DNA of 64,000 nt from Phaseolus vulgaris (taxonomy: Eukaryota > Streptophyta > Magnoliopsida > Fabales > Fabaceae), in contig NC_023751.2 of NCBI RefSeq assembly GCF_000499845.2, positions 29,917,475 through 29,981,474 of the forward strand. The letters are read 5' to 3'. Below are positions 43,646-61,739 of this stretch, one piece after another; the stretch's first letter is position 1, and each line of letters opens with the position of its first letter. The notes beneath the pieces were generated by a model. That model searched no databases. It saw nothing but the letters and a program-made list of their open reading frames with translations, and was not told the origin of the DNA. Both the position numbers and the translations under genes were made by a program.

Positions 43646-44449
43646 TTTAAGTTGTTCTAATCTTTTCATTTTGGTTTCTTTTTCCTAGTTCCATTTTTCT
43701 AAATTTAGTAGTCACGTCATTGTTTTCTGCATACAAGTAATGTTCATTTTCTTAGGTGTTTTTATGTGCAAAATTTTCCTCTTCTTGTTGGCTATGAAGC
43801 TATGCACCAAAAGCAGAGGAACCTTAAAAAGTTAAGGCTAGAAGCTATTTCAAAGTAGGGAGAATCAAATGACCACGCCGTTCGGATTTTCTTTTCTATA
43901 TGATATCTTGTAATTTTATTTTATTTTTATTTGAATGCTACGTTTCAGTTTTAAATTTAAGTAATCTTTTATAAGTTTCACAATTTTATTATAACTTCAA
44001 ACTTTATGTAAAGTAGCTTCTCGTATAATGGTAGTAAAATAATTACAAATTATTAAAAGCTTTACCAAATGAGTATAATTTTATCAAACAAGTTAAGGCA
44101 TGAAAGAGTCTAAAAGGGTAGCTTGAAAGCCAAAGACTTATAGTGGAGTGACAGAAGATTAGGAGTTTGCTACAGATTAATTACCTACTCAACCATAGAG
44201 TGCCAAAATTTGAAGAACCGTAGGGGAATCAAAATCATTGAAATAGTAAGGGGAAAATAGGGAAATTTTCCTCCATTAGCACACTTTTTACACTTCTTGG
44301 TGAGAGTTCTTGAGGAACATAATTTTCACCTTCATTTTGATTTGAAATTTTTGTTTATCTTCTTCCTAAGATCAAATTCTATATAGTTTTTTTTTCTTTT
44401 TCACTTGCATAACGTAGAACATCTATAAAGTTTAGACACGTTTATTAAA

Positions 44450-44925
44450 TTATGTGTTCATATTGGATATTGATGTATGATACTCGTACAATATATATAT
44501 CGGTGAAGTGTATAATTTAAAAAAAATTTATTTGGGTCTTTGAAAGACAATAAAAAAAAATACAATAATTTTCTAAAAACTCATAACTTATTGCATAAGT
44601 TTTCATTATAATTATAAAAATAAAGAACAAATCTTATATATAATAAAAAATATTTAAATTATATATGTATTATTGAAAATGTTTTTATTTAATTTCTATC
44701 ATATATTCATATAATCTGAAATTTGTTAAAGTTCTTAATTTTTTTAAATAAATTTTAATTAAAGTGATTTTTTCAATGATGATCATCTTATATCATATAA
44801 TTCCCAATTATATAATATATAAATTGATATATCCGTAAGAGATTAAGATTTAAAGTTTAGGTTACATGTTTTAAAGTGTTGAAAGATCGTATTCGTATCT
44901 GTATCCATGGTATATATTGGAGCAT
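44450..44925. mobile_element. MITE-like element, family B copy 2 (decayed)
   Basis: It follows the order of the copy at 5528-5945: GATACTCGTACAATATATAT then ATCGGTGAAGTGTATAATTT, an AT-rich middle with TAATTATAAAAATAAAGAAC, and a GTATTCGTATCTGTATCCAT right end. The inverted ends are weaker here. Confidence 0.45.
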
Positions 44926-45960
44926 TAATGTTTCTCAATCTCCTACTACCGCGACCTCACCAGAATTTGACTTCTAGGATACAGAATTATAAGAGGTATT
45001 GTTTTTCGTTTTAATTTTTTGCAAGCACAACTATAGATGGTAATTTGACTCTCCGAAAACTGAATTCCCACCATGAATAATGAATAGTGAAAAGTGCTAG
45101 TCTAGAAAATAATTTACAAACGAATCTATGAGCTTGAGAAAATTATTGAGGGAAAATTTTTGGAAAATAGGAGAGACAGAAAAGTTGTATGGAAATAAAA
45201 TGCAGTTCCTATCAGGTGATTATAAAAGGAATGAAGGTAGGAATGCAGTCCCATCTGAAGTCCTTGATGGGACACAAAGTGAAACATTAACTTTCATCAA
45301 ATTAAAGAGATTTTGAGAATCCTTGTTCAGAGCAGTAGATATATATAGGACCACCAAGTGAGAATGGTTGGAAAAGCAGAACCTCATAGGAACTCAATGC
45401 CCCTAAGTGGAAAAGGAAAAGGGAAATGACACTAATCAGTGCTGAGATTTATATTCCTTTATGAGAATGTTGTTAATTCTTGTTACACACTTATAGGATA
45501 CTTCTTCACTGCACATTATTTACTACCTTCATTGTACTCCAGATATGATTCTTCTTAACTTAGATGGATATTATTAAACACTAGAACTTTTTCTCCATAT
45601 CTTTGAAATAAAAGTGCTGCAGAAAAGTGTTGCCAGCAAGCATTTATGTTGTTGCACTTTTGTAACTAGGGGAGGGTTACTTTGAACTGAGTCATGTACC
45701 ATTTTCCAGCTATGCCTATGGTGGCTAGGTGCTACTTACACGGCTAAAATCACTTCTTGAGGAACAATGAAAGCATTGAATTGTCAAAAAGGAGGCACTT
45801 TGTTTTTAGTGGTTTGTAAGTTGTAACGGTAACTTCAGTTATAAATGTGTACACTTCTTCATTTTCTTTTACATAAGTTTTTAGGGTACATGCTAGAAAT
45901 TGAATTCAACTGAACAGAATTTTTAGACCATTACTAATTGAATCATGGTGAGGAAGAGGA
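44926..45960. other. Gene-poor but less AT-rich stretch upstream of the miRNA hairpin
   Basis: A 62-codon frame at 45128-45316 has no recognisable family. A TATA-like TAGATATATATAGGACC lies at about 45335-45352, about 680 bp before the hairpin, and is an alternative promoter for its primary transcript. Confidence 0.35.
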
Positions 45961-45965
45961 GTTTG

Positions 45966-45972
45966 TATAAAT
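45966..45972 (+). promoter_or_regulatory. TATA-like box upstream of the miR319 hairpin
   Basis: TATAAAT lies 46 bp before the outer stem. If used, the transcript would start near 46000, unusually close to the hairpin. This is inferred from position only. Confidence 0.35.
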
Positions 45973-46017
45973 GAACTTGTTTACATTCTCTTTTTCTTCA
46001 CATGTATTGGTGGAGTT

Positions 46018-46117
46018 GTGAAAGCTGCAGAAATGGGAGTTCTTTGCAGCCCAAAGCTTCCAAGCACAAGTTGCTTTGGTTTTGGACTGAAGGGAGCTCC
46101 TACTTCTTCACTTTCCC
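46018..46117 (+). ncRNA. MIR319: MIR319-like microRNA precursor
   Basis: The 3' arm holds TTGGACTGAAGGGAGCTCCT at 46082-46101, identical to the 20-nt core of plant miR319 as I know it. The 5' arm GGGAGTTCTTTGCAGCCC (46035-46052) pairs with it, with G-U pairs and a small bulge. The stem continues outward (GTGAAAGCTGCAGAA against TTCTTCACTTTCCC). Inward, CCAAAGC (46051-46057) pairs with GCTTTGG (46073-46079) around a loop of about 15 nt. miR319 directs cleavage of TCP4-type transcription factor mRNAs and so controls leaf growth and cell proliferation. The mature strand on the 3' arm is as expected. The precursor is about 100 nt, shorter than the long foldbacks I recall for Arabidopsis MIR319. 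The alternative is an aged or divergent paralogue that is no longer processed. Confidence 0.8.
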
Positions 46118-48760
46118 ATATATTTTTTTCTCTTTGCCTCTGTCAAATCAAACTATGATGGATTAAGATGTTCACTTCATGTTCTTGTACATTATGCAGG
46201 TGGTGTCATGATGCTAAGGTCACCTTTAGAATTTTATGCTGGTTTTGGTTTCAGTCTTCTTAATTTTTCACTCCACTGAATTTACATAACCAAACTTAAG
46301 ATTGATTAAAAATGCTGTACTCGTGATAAAATTCAAAACAACCTCTTTCTTTGGAGTTTTGTTGTTTTAATCACAACAGCCCTTGCTGTTCATTTCATTC
46401 CCTTGGTTTTCAAATACGGATTTAGCTAGTTCATTCACTGCCTGATTCTATCTGCTTCACTCACTTTCTAACACATAAGTGAAGCTCTCTCCATTAGACA
46501 TTGAGAATTTTCACAAACATACAAGATCTGAACCTTAGAAAACTACATCAGGGACTCTTTTAAAAACTTGACCAATCTCTTTTTCCACATGTAATTCATC
46601 AAATATCTAGCCATTTTCTGCCACAATCAGTTCAGTGTCAAATTTTCCATTACAGAACACTAAGCATTTCTTTCCACCTAAGATTCTAAAGGAAAACAGA
46701 TCTCTTATGCAGAAGAGCCAAGCCCGACCAAGATTTTGGGACAAAACTCACTGTACTGTAGTATAGACTATGTAAAAGTTTTCATTCATATGCAGTCCAG
46801 AACTCATGGTAGGTAAATCCTTTCAAGTTGGTTCCCTTAATTTCTTTCTCCTCCAAGTACTATAGTTACATGGATTGAGAGCTGAAATATTGCTCTCATG
46901 ATATTATTGTGTTTTGGTTACTCTTTCTTTCTAAAACTAAACTTGGACAGCTTGTCTCATCTGCTGTATGAGACAGTACAGAATGAAGACATAATAATAG
47001 TACATGGGTCTTTGCATTAGGGCTCTTTTCTGTTTTTAATTTTGTTTTTTATCATGTTTGACCGGTTAATGGGAATTATAGCTATGGAGGACCTCAATTT
47101 CAAAGCTGAATAAGAGGTTTCTAACACAGAATATAGTGTATTCATAAATTCTTCAGAATTGAGTTATATCTTGTGATGAAGGTACTACAGGGATGTGTCA
47201 CAGTTGCAGATTCCATCATTGCTCTACTCTTTCTGACGTACTCTTTCTTCAATTGTCTCAATCTGTGACAACTGTGATCCTTTGATTTTAAGGGATAATG
47301 TATTTTATATTGACTTGATTGAGAGTCATATGTGACAACTTAACAAGTACCTGAACAGTTAAAGTTATATAAGGAAATGATTTTTGGTATTCAAAACAAA
47401 AGCAAGTTGAGCTTAAAGCATATTTTAGAAATGATAAAAGAGATTTATATCATGCAGCATTGAAGTTGAAAGAACTTTGCCTCTTGACAAGCAACAACCA
47501 AAACATCAATTGACTTTTGCATTGATCTGCATGCCAAAGAGATGTGATTCAATGATGGGTCTTCCTCTTCTGTTAAAGAAACACAACAAAGGAAAAACAG
47601 GTTGTGATTGGTGTACCAAGTTTAAGTTTCATCTATGATATCTCTCAAGTACTATGTGCTATGATAGAGTCTATCAGAGAAAGAGAATGTCTCATGTACT
47701 ATGTGCTATAGCATACTGCTATTTACAGAGATGCATATGTGCTATATTCAATTTTTATATTAAACTTAAGTCTTACATAGTTATATCAAATTTCACTAAA
47801 ATTGTCTTTTAAGTCGACTTATCCAATTTTAAAATAATTTTTTTTAAGAAGGGTAGGCAATTCCTAACTAAGATTTTTCACTTGGTTTTTCTTCCTTGTC
47901 TTTTTATCTATATCAGTGTACTATATATAGCAGACAAAGGAACATTATCAGTGTACTATATATAGCAGACAAAGAAAATGTTCCTGCAACAGCCCCTTTT
48001 TTGAATTATCCAAGTGATTTTGCTTATATTGGTTAGTACACAAAATTATGTCTACAATCATGACCAGATAAGACTACAATTAACAATTTGTTTGGGTTGG
48101 AAATTAAATTATGATGAATGAAATAAAGATAAGGAGGAACAATCTCACGTAAGGCTTATCAGAAGATTAATACTATTTTTAAAATAGACTAAAATAGAAT
48201 TTTGATTTCTGATTTTAATTTTTTTATAAATTGAAAAATTTATGAATTGGGCTTCAATCTTATATTTATTCAAATTTGAGTATGATTCTAGTTTCCCTTA
48301 CAAAACCAATTCAGAACCTAGAACGACCTTGACAACCACCACTTTGAAATTCTACCAAACAAAATATGACCTATGTTTCAAATCCTTAAGACCATACTCA
48401 CATTCAAGCACCAACCAAATTGAAAAAAAAAAAAAAAAAAACAAGAACAAGAAACCTGGGTGCATCATTTTAATCTCAAAACCAAAGACACCCTTCAAGG
48501 GATTGGAACAAAATAGAAAATAAATAAATGGGAGCATGAAATAGAAACTCCCATCTCATAATTTTTCTTTTCATTTTTTAATGAGTGTTATGGATATGGA
48601 AGATCTTAAGTAGTTTTAAATAAATAAATATTTGTAAATAAGAGTTTGTTTTTATTGTAAATTTTATAAATTAAAATTTTTCTTTCATTTTCTTTCATGT
48701 GTAAATAGGTGTCAATAGTAATTTTGTATTTGGACTTATTTAGCCTTACAAAAACATAGG
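46118..48760. other. Intergenic, moderately complex sequence
   Basis: No protein gene. The first kilobase may belong to the primary miRNA transcript. A weak inverted repeat lies at 47190-47283 and short tandem duplications at 47640-47715 and 47912-47980. An A run of 20 (about 48422-48441) follows a stretch with Pro/Thr-like codons but no gene. Confidence 0.4.
47912..47981. repeat. 35-bp tandem duplication
   Basis: TATCAGTGTACTATATATAG followed by CAGACAAAG occurs twice at a 35-bp offset. The copies are identical over at least 29 bp, so the duplication is recent. Each copy contains a TATATATAG word. Confidence 0.85.
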
Positions 48761-48765
48761 CTATG

Positions 48766-49520
48766 TTTGCTTCTATGAATGTACGGCTCACAGTGAAAGA
48801 AGTCAGAGAATATCAGTTGTTTGGATCCAGGATTTTGAAGGGAAGAGGAGAAGATGATATACTTGTGAATAATAAATATCCTTTTCCTTCAAAATGAAAA
48901 GATGTAGAAGAAAAGTCACATCGACATATGTTATTTTCGAACTTATCCTCATTCATCTGCAAGGATTTTTAATATTAAAAAATAGTATTTTTTTTTATTT
49001 ATATAAGATGTGATTTATTTTCTAATTTTATAGTATATATTTAATATTTTAAAAAATTATTTGAAATCCTCTTTTTATTTAATTTGTTGCTACATTTATA
49101 TTAATATATTTTTTTATAATTATTATGTTTATGAGTTAGTAATTTATTTGACTATAATTTTTTAAGAAATTATTTTCTATTGTTAATTACGATATTTTTT
49201 TAGTATTTTTTTTCATTATTACAGGGTTTTAAATAATACAAAATATTATTTTTTATTTGTATAAGATCTGATTTATTTTCTAATTTTATAATGCTTGTTT
49301 AATATTTTAAGAAATTATTCGAATACATTTTTTTTTAATTATAATTTTTAATTTATATCTATTTATATGTAATATATATTTATTTTCTAATTTTAATTTT
49401 TAAATCTACATGTGAAAGTTGTTTATTTTTTTAAAAAAATAACTCATTTTATTATTAAAAAAAATTAATAGGCATTTTCATTTCAAATAATTCTATTTTT
49501 CATGACAAAACTAAGCATTT
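48766..49520. repeat. AT-rich repeat block with internal duplication
   Basis: Two segments of about 80 bp at 48985-49068 and 49247-49328 share TTTATTTRTATAAGATSTGA, then TTTATTTTCTAATTTTATA, then TTTAATATTTTA. The block may be bounded by GGCTATGTTTGCTTCTATGA (48769) and the weak complement TCATGACAAAACTAAGC (49498). That would be a non-autonomous DNA transposon, but target duplications are not evident. Confidence 0.4.
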
Positions 49521-50427
49521 CAAGATCAAGTTATCTCTCTCTTTTAAGAGTAACACAAAGAGAAACTGAACCTTCCTGCAAAACTGAATATAAAATTCAG
49601 ATATTTTAACAAAAGTACTTCAAAAGTCAAATTTGAAGCTTTGATAAGATATTTAACAAAAGTCCTGTCAACCGTCAAATTTGAATTTTTGACAAATAAA
49701 TTAGGTGTGTGCAACTAATGAAACAAAAAGGAGTTTTTGTTGAAAATGTCTAAAATAACTGTAACATAAATATTTTTATTCAGTTTGTTTTATATTAAGT
49801 TGTTTAATTTTTTAGTTGTCAAAGAAATATATGATTTACCAATATTTATGCTTTAAAATATGAAATATTATGGTATGCATTTTATGTATGTTATTTTTTA
49901 GCTCCATTAATAAACAAATCAATAAAATATAAATCATTATCTCCAATTATATTTTACATCTTTACTGAGTATTATTTCAATACAAAATCCAGGACTTAAA
50001 CTTGCATGAGCTAATCAGATGTGCTAAGAGGAAACTCATTTTTTGTGATAGAAGGAATTGTATTAATTAATTTGCCTCCATTGTAGATTGGATTTAATAG
50101 ATTGTAAGTGAGGGGGTCACTTTTGTAGAGGTGAATAAACAAGACACCAAAATTTATAATGCCATTATACAAGAAAAAGAATGACATCAACTTTATAGGC
50201 TGTTCTAGAATTACAACAGAGAAAGAAAAAGAATGACATCAACTTTATAGGCTGTTCTAGAATTACAACAGAGAATGTAGAAAAGCCTCTAAGCTCAAAC
50301 TACACAATTAGGCCATTATTCGGAAAAGCGTCTAAAATGAAATACAAAAACTACATGAATCAGGGGACTCATGCTACAAACATGACATACAAAAACTAAC
50401 AAGTGATTGAGTAAATCTCTCATCTAC
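49521..50427 (-). other. Flank and 3'UTR of the ethanolamine kinase gene
   Basis: Downstream sequence for the minus-strand gene. The portion from about 50.1 to 50.43 kb is less AT-rich and probably the 3'UTR. Confidence 0.45.
50172..50275. repeat. 52-bp tandem duplication in the kinase 3'UTR
   Basis: AGAAAAAGAATGACATCAAC, then TTTATAGGCTGTTCTAGAAT, then TACAACAGAGA occurs twice, offset 52 bp, with essentially no differences. It lies about 150-250 bp past the stop codon, within the likely 3'UTR. Confidence 0.85.
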
Positions 50428-57626
<7,199 letters not shown>

Positions 57627-57650
57627 TGCTTGCTTCAACCGAACAGAGAA

Positions 57651-57671
57651 GAGAGAGAGAGAGAGAGAGAA
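57651..57671. repeat. (GA)n microsatellite in the kinase 5'UTR
   Basis: About ten GA units lie 25 bp upstream of the kinase start codon, read as (CT)n in the transcript. CT-rich leaders are common in plant genes, and the run is expected to vary between accessions. Confidence 0.85.
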
Positions 57672-57699
57672 AAAATAACAAAGGAGCAAGATTGTGTGG

Positions 57700-58320
57700 G
57701 AAATTATGGTAGAAGAAAATTTAGCGGTGTGCTTTTACTTGCTTTGAAATCAGAGGTGTCTCCTCCTATGGCGTTGGAGCATTTTTGTTGCCACGCTAAA
57801 TCACGAAAATGGATCTTCTGCAATTCGAAACAGAACTGCACCCACTCAAGTTATAAATCTCGCCGTTAATCTAAGTTTTTCTCTCCTTCGTGTATTACAA
57901 TGATTTATACTTTAATGGCTGAGATCTATGCACTCTTTTTTTCAAACTGCAGAGGATCTTAATCACGAAATGACCAATTCGGCGTAATCGTGATTTGACG
58001 CCTCGTTAATTAGTTCATTAGGTATAGTTAATTTAATGTTTCTTCCAGCAACAAAACACCATTTCCTAAAATAAATAATCGTTAGTCAGAATTTAGTTAT
58101 TTTGGATTTTTTGTCTAGTTTTACTTTTAATATCTAAATTTTGTAATGTTTTATCTTTGTATATTTCCTTTCCTACAAATTTAAGTTCGTGGGACACACC
58201 TACTTAATTTTTTTTATACTTAATCTTAATTCTTTATTTATTTAAACTAGTTTGTTAAGAATTAAAATATAAATTAAAAAGAAGCATGCACCAACCCTTG
58301 GTGAAAGGAAATGTTAATTT
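57700..58320 (-). other. Promoter-side region of the ethanolamine kinase gene
   Basis: A non-coding divergent flank. The plus-strand frame through 57507-57869 is the complement of exon 1 and the promoter, not a gene. No TATA box could be chosen with confidence. Confidence 0.4.
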
Positions 58321-58790
58321 TAGAAATGAAGGTGTGAATAGAGGTTTGTTTTGAAAAAAATTCAAACTAATGTAGTTAGATGTTGGACCAGGTTGTGTAA
58401 TGGTGTTAGAAAATAGGCTCACAACTCCTTAAATGATGGCCTACAGACATAAATTAATGAATACTTTAGTTTTATGCTATTTCACCTCCAACTTTGAGTT
58501 CATTCAATTGACCTTAACCTACAAAAGTTTTCACTAATCATAAAAAAAATTGTATATTCTCTATCACTTGTGACTTATAAGAGATTCAGGATATCTTTTA
58601 ATATTTAACTAAGATTACACTCAATACACAAAATCTCTTCATGTTATGTAACAATAACTTGTTTGGTATTAAATGGAAACTCTCACTAAGAGAATATTAT
58701 AAATGAACATTCCTTGTTTTAAGAGTCTTAACTTCATTGAGTGAAGGATTTGCACATATTAACTCTCTTTGAAGTTTGGTTTGTTACTCA
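58320..58790. repeat. Unclassified dispersed repeat, family C copy 3
   Basis: It follows the order of 6880-7450 and 7890-8430 loosely: ATAGAGGTTTGTTTTGAAAA, GGTTGTGTAATGGTGTTAG, CACCTCCAACTTTGAGTTCA, TTTTCACTAATCAT, TTAACTAAGATTACACTCAA, then TTAACTTCATTGAGTGAAG. It is non-coding. Confidence 0.4.
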
Positions 58791-59450
58791 TTAGCATTTG
58801 AAGCTTTTTTACTTTCGTTACATGCAAAAATGTCCTTTGCACATGTTTATTTCATGCCTTCATTAGCATATTCTTCATGCAAAAGCTTCGATTTATAAAC
58901 GTATCGAATTGTTAAAGTTATGTGTTGTAGTTTTGTCCTTGGGTTAATGCATTTTTAGAATATGCTTTACTTTTTGGTTTATGTATTTCACTACTATACT
59001 AAGTGTTGTGGCAAGGACATGATTTCTCTTTTGAAACTTCTTTATTGCTCTGACACCATTTTGAACATACATTGTCATATGATTGATGCATTGTGTTAGA
59101 ATCATCCTTAGGATGAGTTTCAATTTAGATTTTTACAACTCTTAGACGACTCTCATCTTACATTGAATGCATGTAAAATGCATATATGGTTCAAAGTGAT
59201 TGTGTCTTGTGATTCTTCATAGTCAATGTGTCTTGTATCATATTAAGACTTTATGTTGATTGCATCTAGTTGTTGTCTTCATCTGTATCTCAAAAGTCTT
59301 CATCTAATAAAGGTATGTGTCATACATTTGAGCAAGTTGAGTTTTAGACTTAAGGGTTTAGCCTTATGTTGATATGTGTATATTTACTTAGTCTTTAGAG
59401 ACTTTGTGTACTTAAACTTAAGAGGTATTGCATACTCAAATAGTTAGGAG
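58791..59450. other. Intergenic, probable continuation of family C repeat
   Basis: The sequence has the same character as 8.5-9.3 kb, with words such as TTGACACCATTTTG-like and GACTCTCATC-like phrases. No gene is recognised. Confidence 0.35.
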
Positions 59451-59454
59451 CATG

Positions 59455-59975
59455 GTTATCAAACTAGAATGTTAACTTGTAAAAACTTACCAGTTTACGT
59501 TCCCATGCTTCTTGTCGAAGTTAAATTGTAAGCAAACTCATTTTTAGTGTGAATTGGTAAGTTTATCAAAACTCTCAAGTTTGCAATCGAGTTATGGAGT
59601 TTAGAGGGGTATTTTTTTAAAACAAAAAACGATGCCATTGATTGCGTTTTTCTAAGTTGAACTCTTGGACCTCCATTTAAGTCATTTTTTTATATAAAGC
59701 ATAATATATCATATAATTAATTAGAGTTATGATAAAAGAATCATATTATTAGAAAATATTTAATATATATATATATAAATGATAAACTAATAATAATATT
59801 CTAGCAAGAAAATATAAAAAATTATTCATAGCATCATATAATATTAAATTATTACATTATTTATAGATATTTTTATATATTGTTATCCAAAGTAAACTCT
59901 TAAGAGTTTATAATTCAAGTTTATGAAGTTTCCACGAGTTTATGTAAATTTTCAAGTTTGACAACCTTAATTAAG
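59455..59975. mobile_element. TIR element, family D copy 2
   Basis: The left end ATGGTTATCAAACTAGAATG, then TTAACTTGTAAAAACTTA, pairs with the complement of the right end GTTTATGTAAATTTTCAAGT followed by TTGACAACCTTA. The termini resemble those at 39160-39612. The interior is AT-rich and non-coding, with no tRNA. Confidence 0.55.
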
Positions 59976-60159
59976 AGTAACTTTATATACTTATTGTAAA
60001 TTAGAAGTGAAAGTAATAATATTATTAAGTAATTTATTTAGTGAAATTTTTTACAAATTATAAAGAAGAATTGAGCGTAGCATATTTTGAGGTGAACTAG
60101 TATAAAAATTGTATTATTAATGTTCTCTTGTGTTACATGTTGCTTAATGTAATATTGTA

Positions 60160-60235
60160 AGTATTATATAAATAATTGTTATTTAATTATAAATTAGGAG
60201 AAATAATTGTTATTTAATTATAAATTAGGAGAAGC
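60160..60235. repeat. Short tandem duplication of about 35 bp
   Basis: AATAATTGTTATTTAATTAT followed by AAATTAGGAGAA occurs twice in succession. Confidence 0.75.
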
Positions 60236-60282
60236 CTTTTTTTTAATAAGATTTTCTTAGAGATAATATTAATCATGACATA

Positions 60283-60284
60283 TC

Positions 60285-60317
<33 letters not shown>
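60283..60317. repeat. (TA)n microsatellite
   Basis: About 16 uninterrupted TA units lie in AT-rich DNA. Confidence 0.9.
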
Positions 60318-60319
<2 letters not shown>

Positions 60320-60321
<2 letters not shown>

Positions 60322-61355
60322 TGTCAATATTTGACATCGATATAATTATTCATAATATATTACAAAAATATATAAGTTTTGTAATTTTACACCGATTATC
60401 TATATATTTCATATATCCTAAGAATATTAGAACTAAGTTCTCCATGATTCAATATTCTAGAGAAAGTCTTCCAAAATTTTCCTAAATCATTCTTACTGAA
60501 CAACTTCTACTTCTACTTGTATCGCATGTACATATGAAAGAAAATATGAGAATGAGGGAGGTATTTATAAGTCTTAATATCAATCTTAATAAACTTAACA
60601 TACAATACAAACAATAGAGACTAGTATTTGACCTACAACCATAAGACTCAATTTCACTTTATCAAACATATTGATCCATATTCCACTTATGATGATCCAC
60701 TAAACATAAAAAGTTACTTGGAAAGTGATTAGGTAGATAAGTATTTTTTATTAAAATATTGGTAGAATCGTAATTATTTTTGTCGAGAATATTGGACATT
60801 TATAACTTCACATTCACTACCTAACCTTCGTGGTGTAGAGTAAATATCAGATAGTCACAGTTTAGCCTATGAATATCCTAGTCCAAAACGTTATTTTGAA
60901 CTATCCAAATATTCATCGTCCATAGACAATCATTTGATGGTTATCTAGCAACACATGAAAATGTAAAGACAAGAATATAAACGACGGAAAAATAAAAACA
61001 TTAAAATAAAGTGCAATGTAAATGAAAAACCAAAGGAAAGAAACAAAATTCAATAAAATGCAATTGTCACTTCATCTAAAAACAATATATTAAACGGTTA
61101 CATCCTATCTTTCAAGAAACAAAAAATGAATTATCTACTATAAAAAAAAGCAGTATCTAAAATAGTAAAAATAGTAAAAACACAAAATAGATCAAACAAA
61201 AAAAAAATATTAACATATAGAAATAAATTGAAATCAAAGTAAAATTTTCCCCTCACACTTGAATCAAACATTATCCTCAATGTGGCAGAGAAGAATGAAA
61301 AGAGAAAAGAGAATGTTCAAAGTTAAAGAAATTTCTCTGATTTTTCTTTGGTGTT
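60320..61355. other. Intergenic AT-rich sequence
   Basis: No gene was recognised. A-rich phrases near 60.95-61.25 kb may be the decayed internal region of the retroelement whose pol tail lies to the right. Confidence 0.4.
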
Positions 61356-61357
61356 TT

Positions 61358-61591
61358 TTATTCCTGAATTTCTAGATCAGACAAAGCTAGCTTTGTCTGC
61401 TTTGTAATTTGTATAGAACTCCCTTTTTGAAAAAATTTCAATTTATGACCATTTACTCTAAAGGTCTTGTTTGTGATTTGATATTTAATCTTTACTTCGT
61501 TTGTATCTCCTTGATATTGCTTTACTTTTGATTTGTGTACTGTATGGTTGAAACAAGAAGGGGGTAAATTATTTTCGCAAGATCTTCTCAA
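61358..61591 (-). pseudogene. Ty3/gypsy pol C-terminal fragment
   Basis: A 77-codon minus-strand frame contains EVKIKYQITNKTFRVNGHKL followed by KFF. This is the pattern at the C-terminal end of plant gypsy integrases (… N-x-x-FKVNGHRLK …). The rest of the polyprotein is not recognisable. It is similar in register to known elements but short, so moderately certain. Confidence 0.5.
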
Positions 61592-61739
61592 AGAATGAAA
61601 GTAGATTGAAAAGATCAGTTAAATCAGTCAATAAATTTATCAGGCTAATAGTTATGTGAAAAATATAAACTTATTCGTTTTTACGAATCAACTGATTGTT
61701 TAATGCAAAACACACATAATAGAATATAAAACAATTTAT

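Noticed and set aside
45128..45316. 62-codon open frame upstream of the miRNA hairpin
   Set aside because: No domain, signal or conserved pattern was recognised, and the length is within chance expectation.
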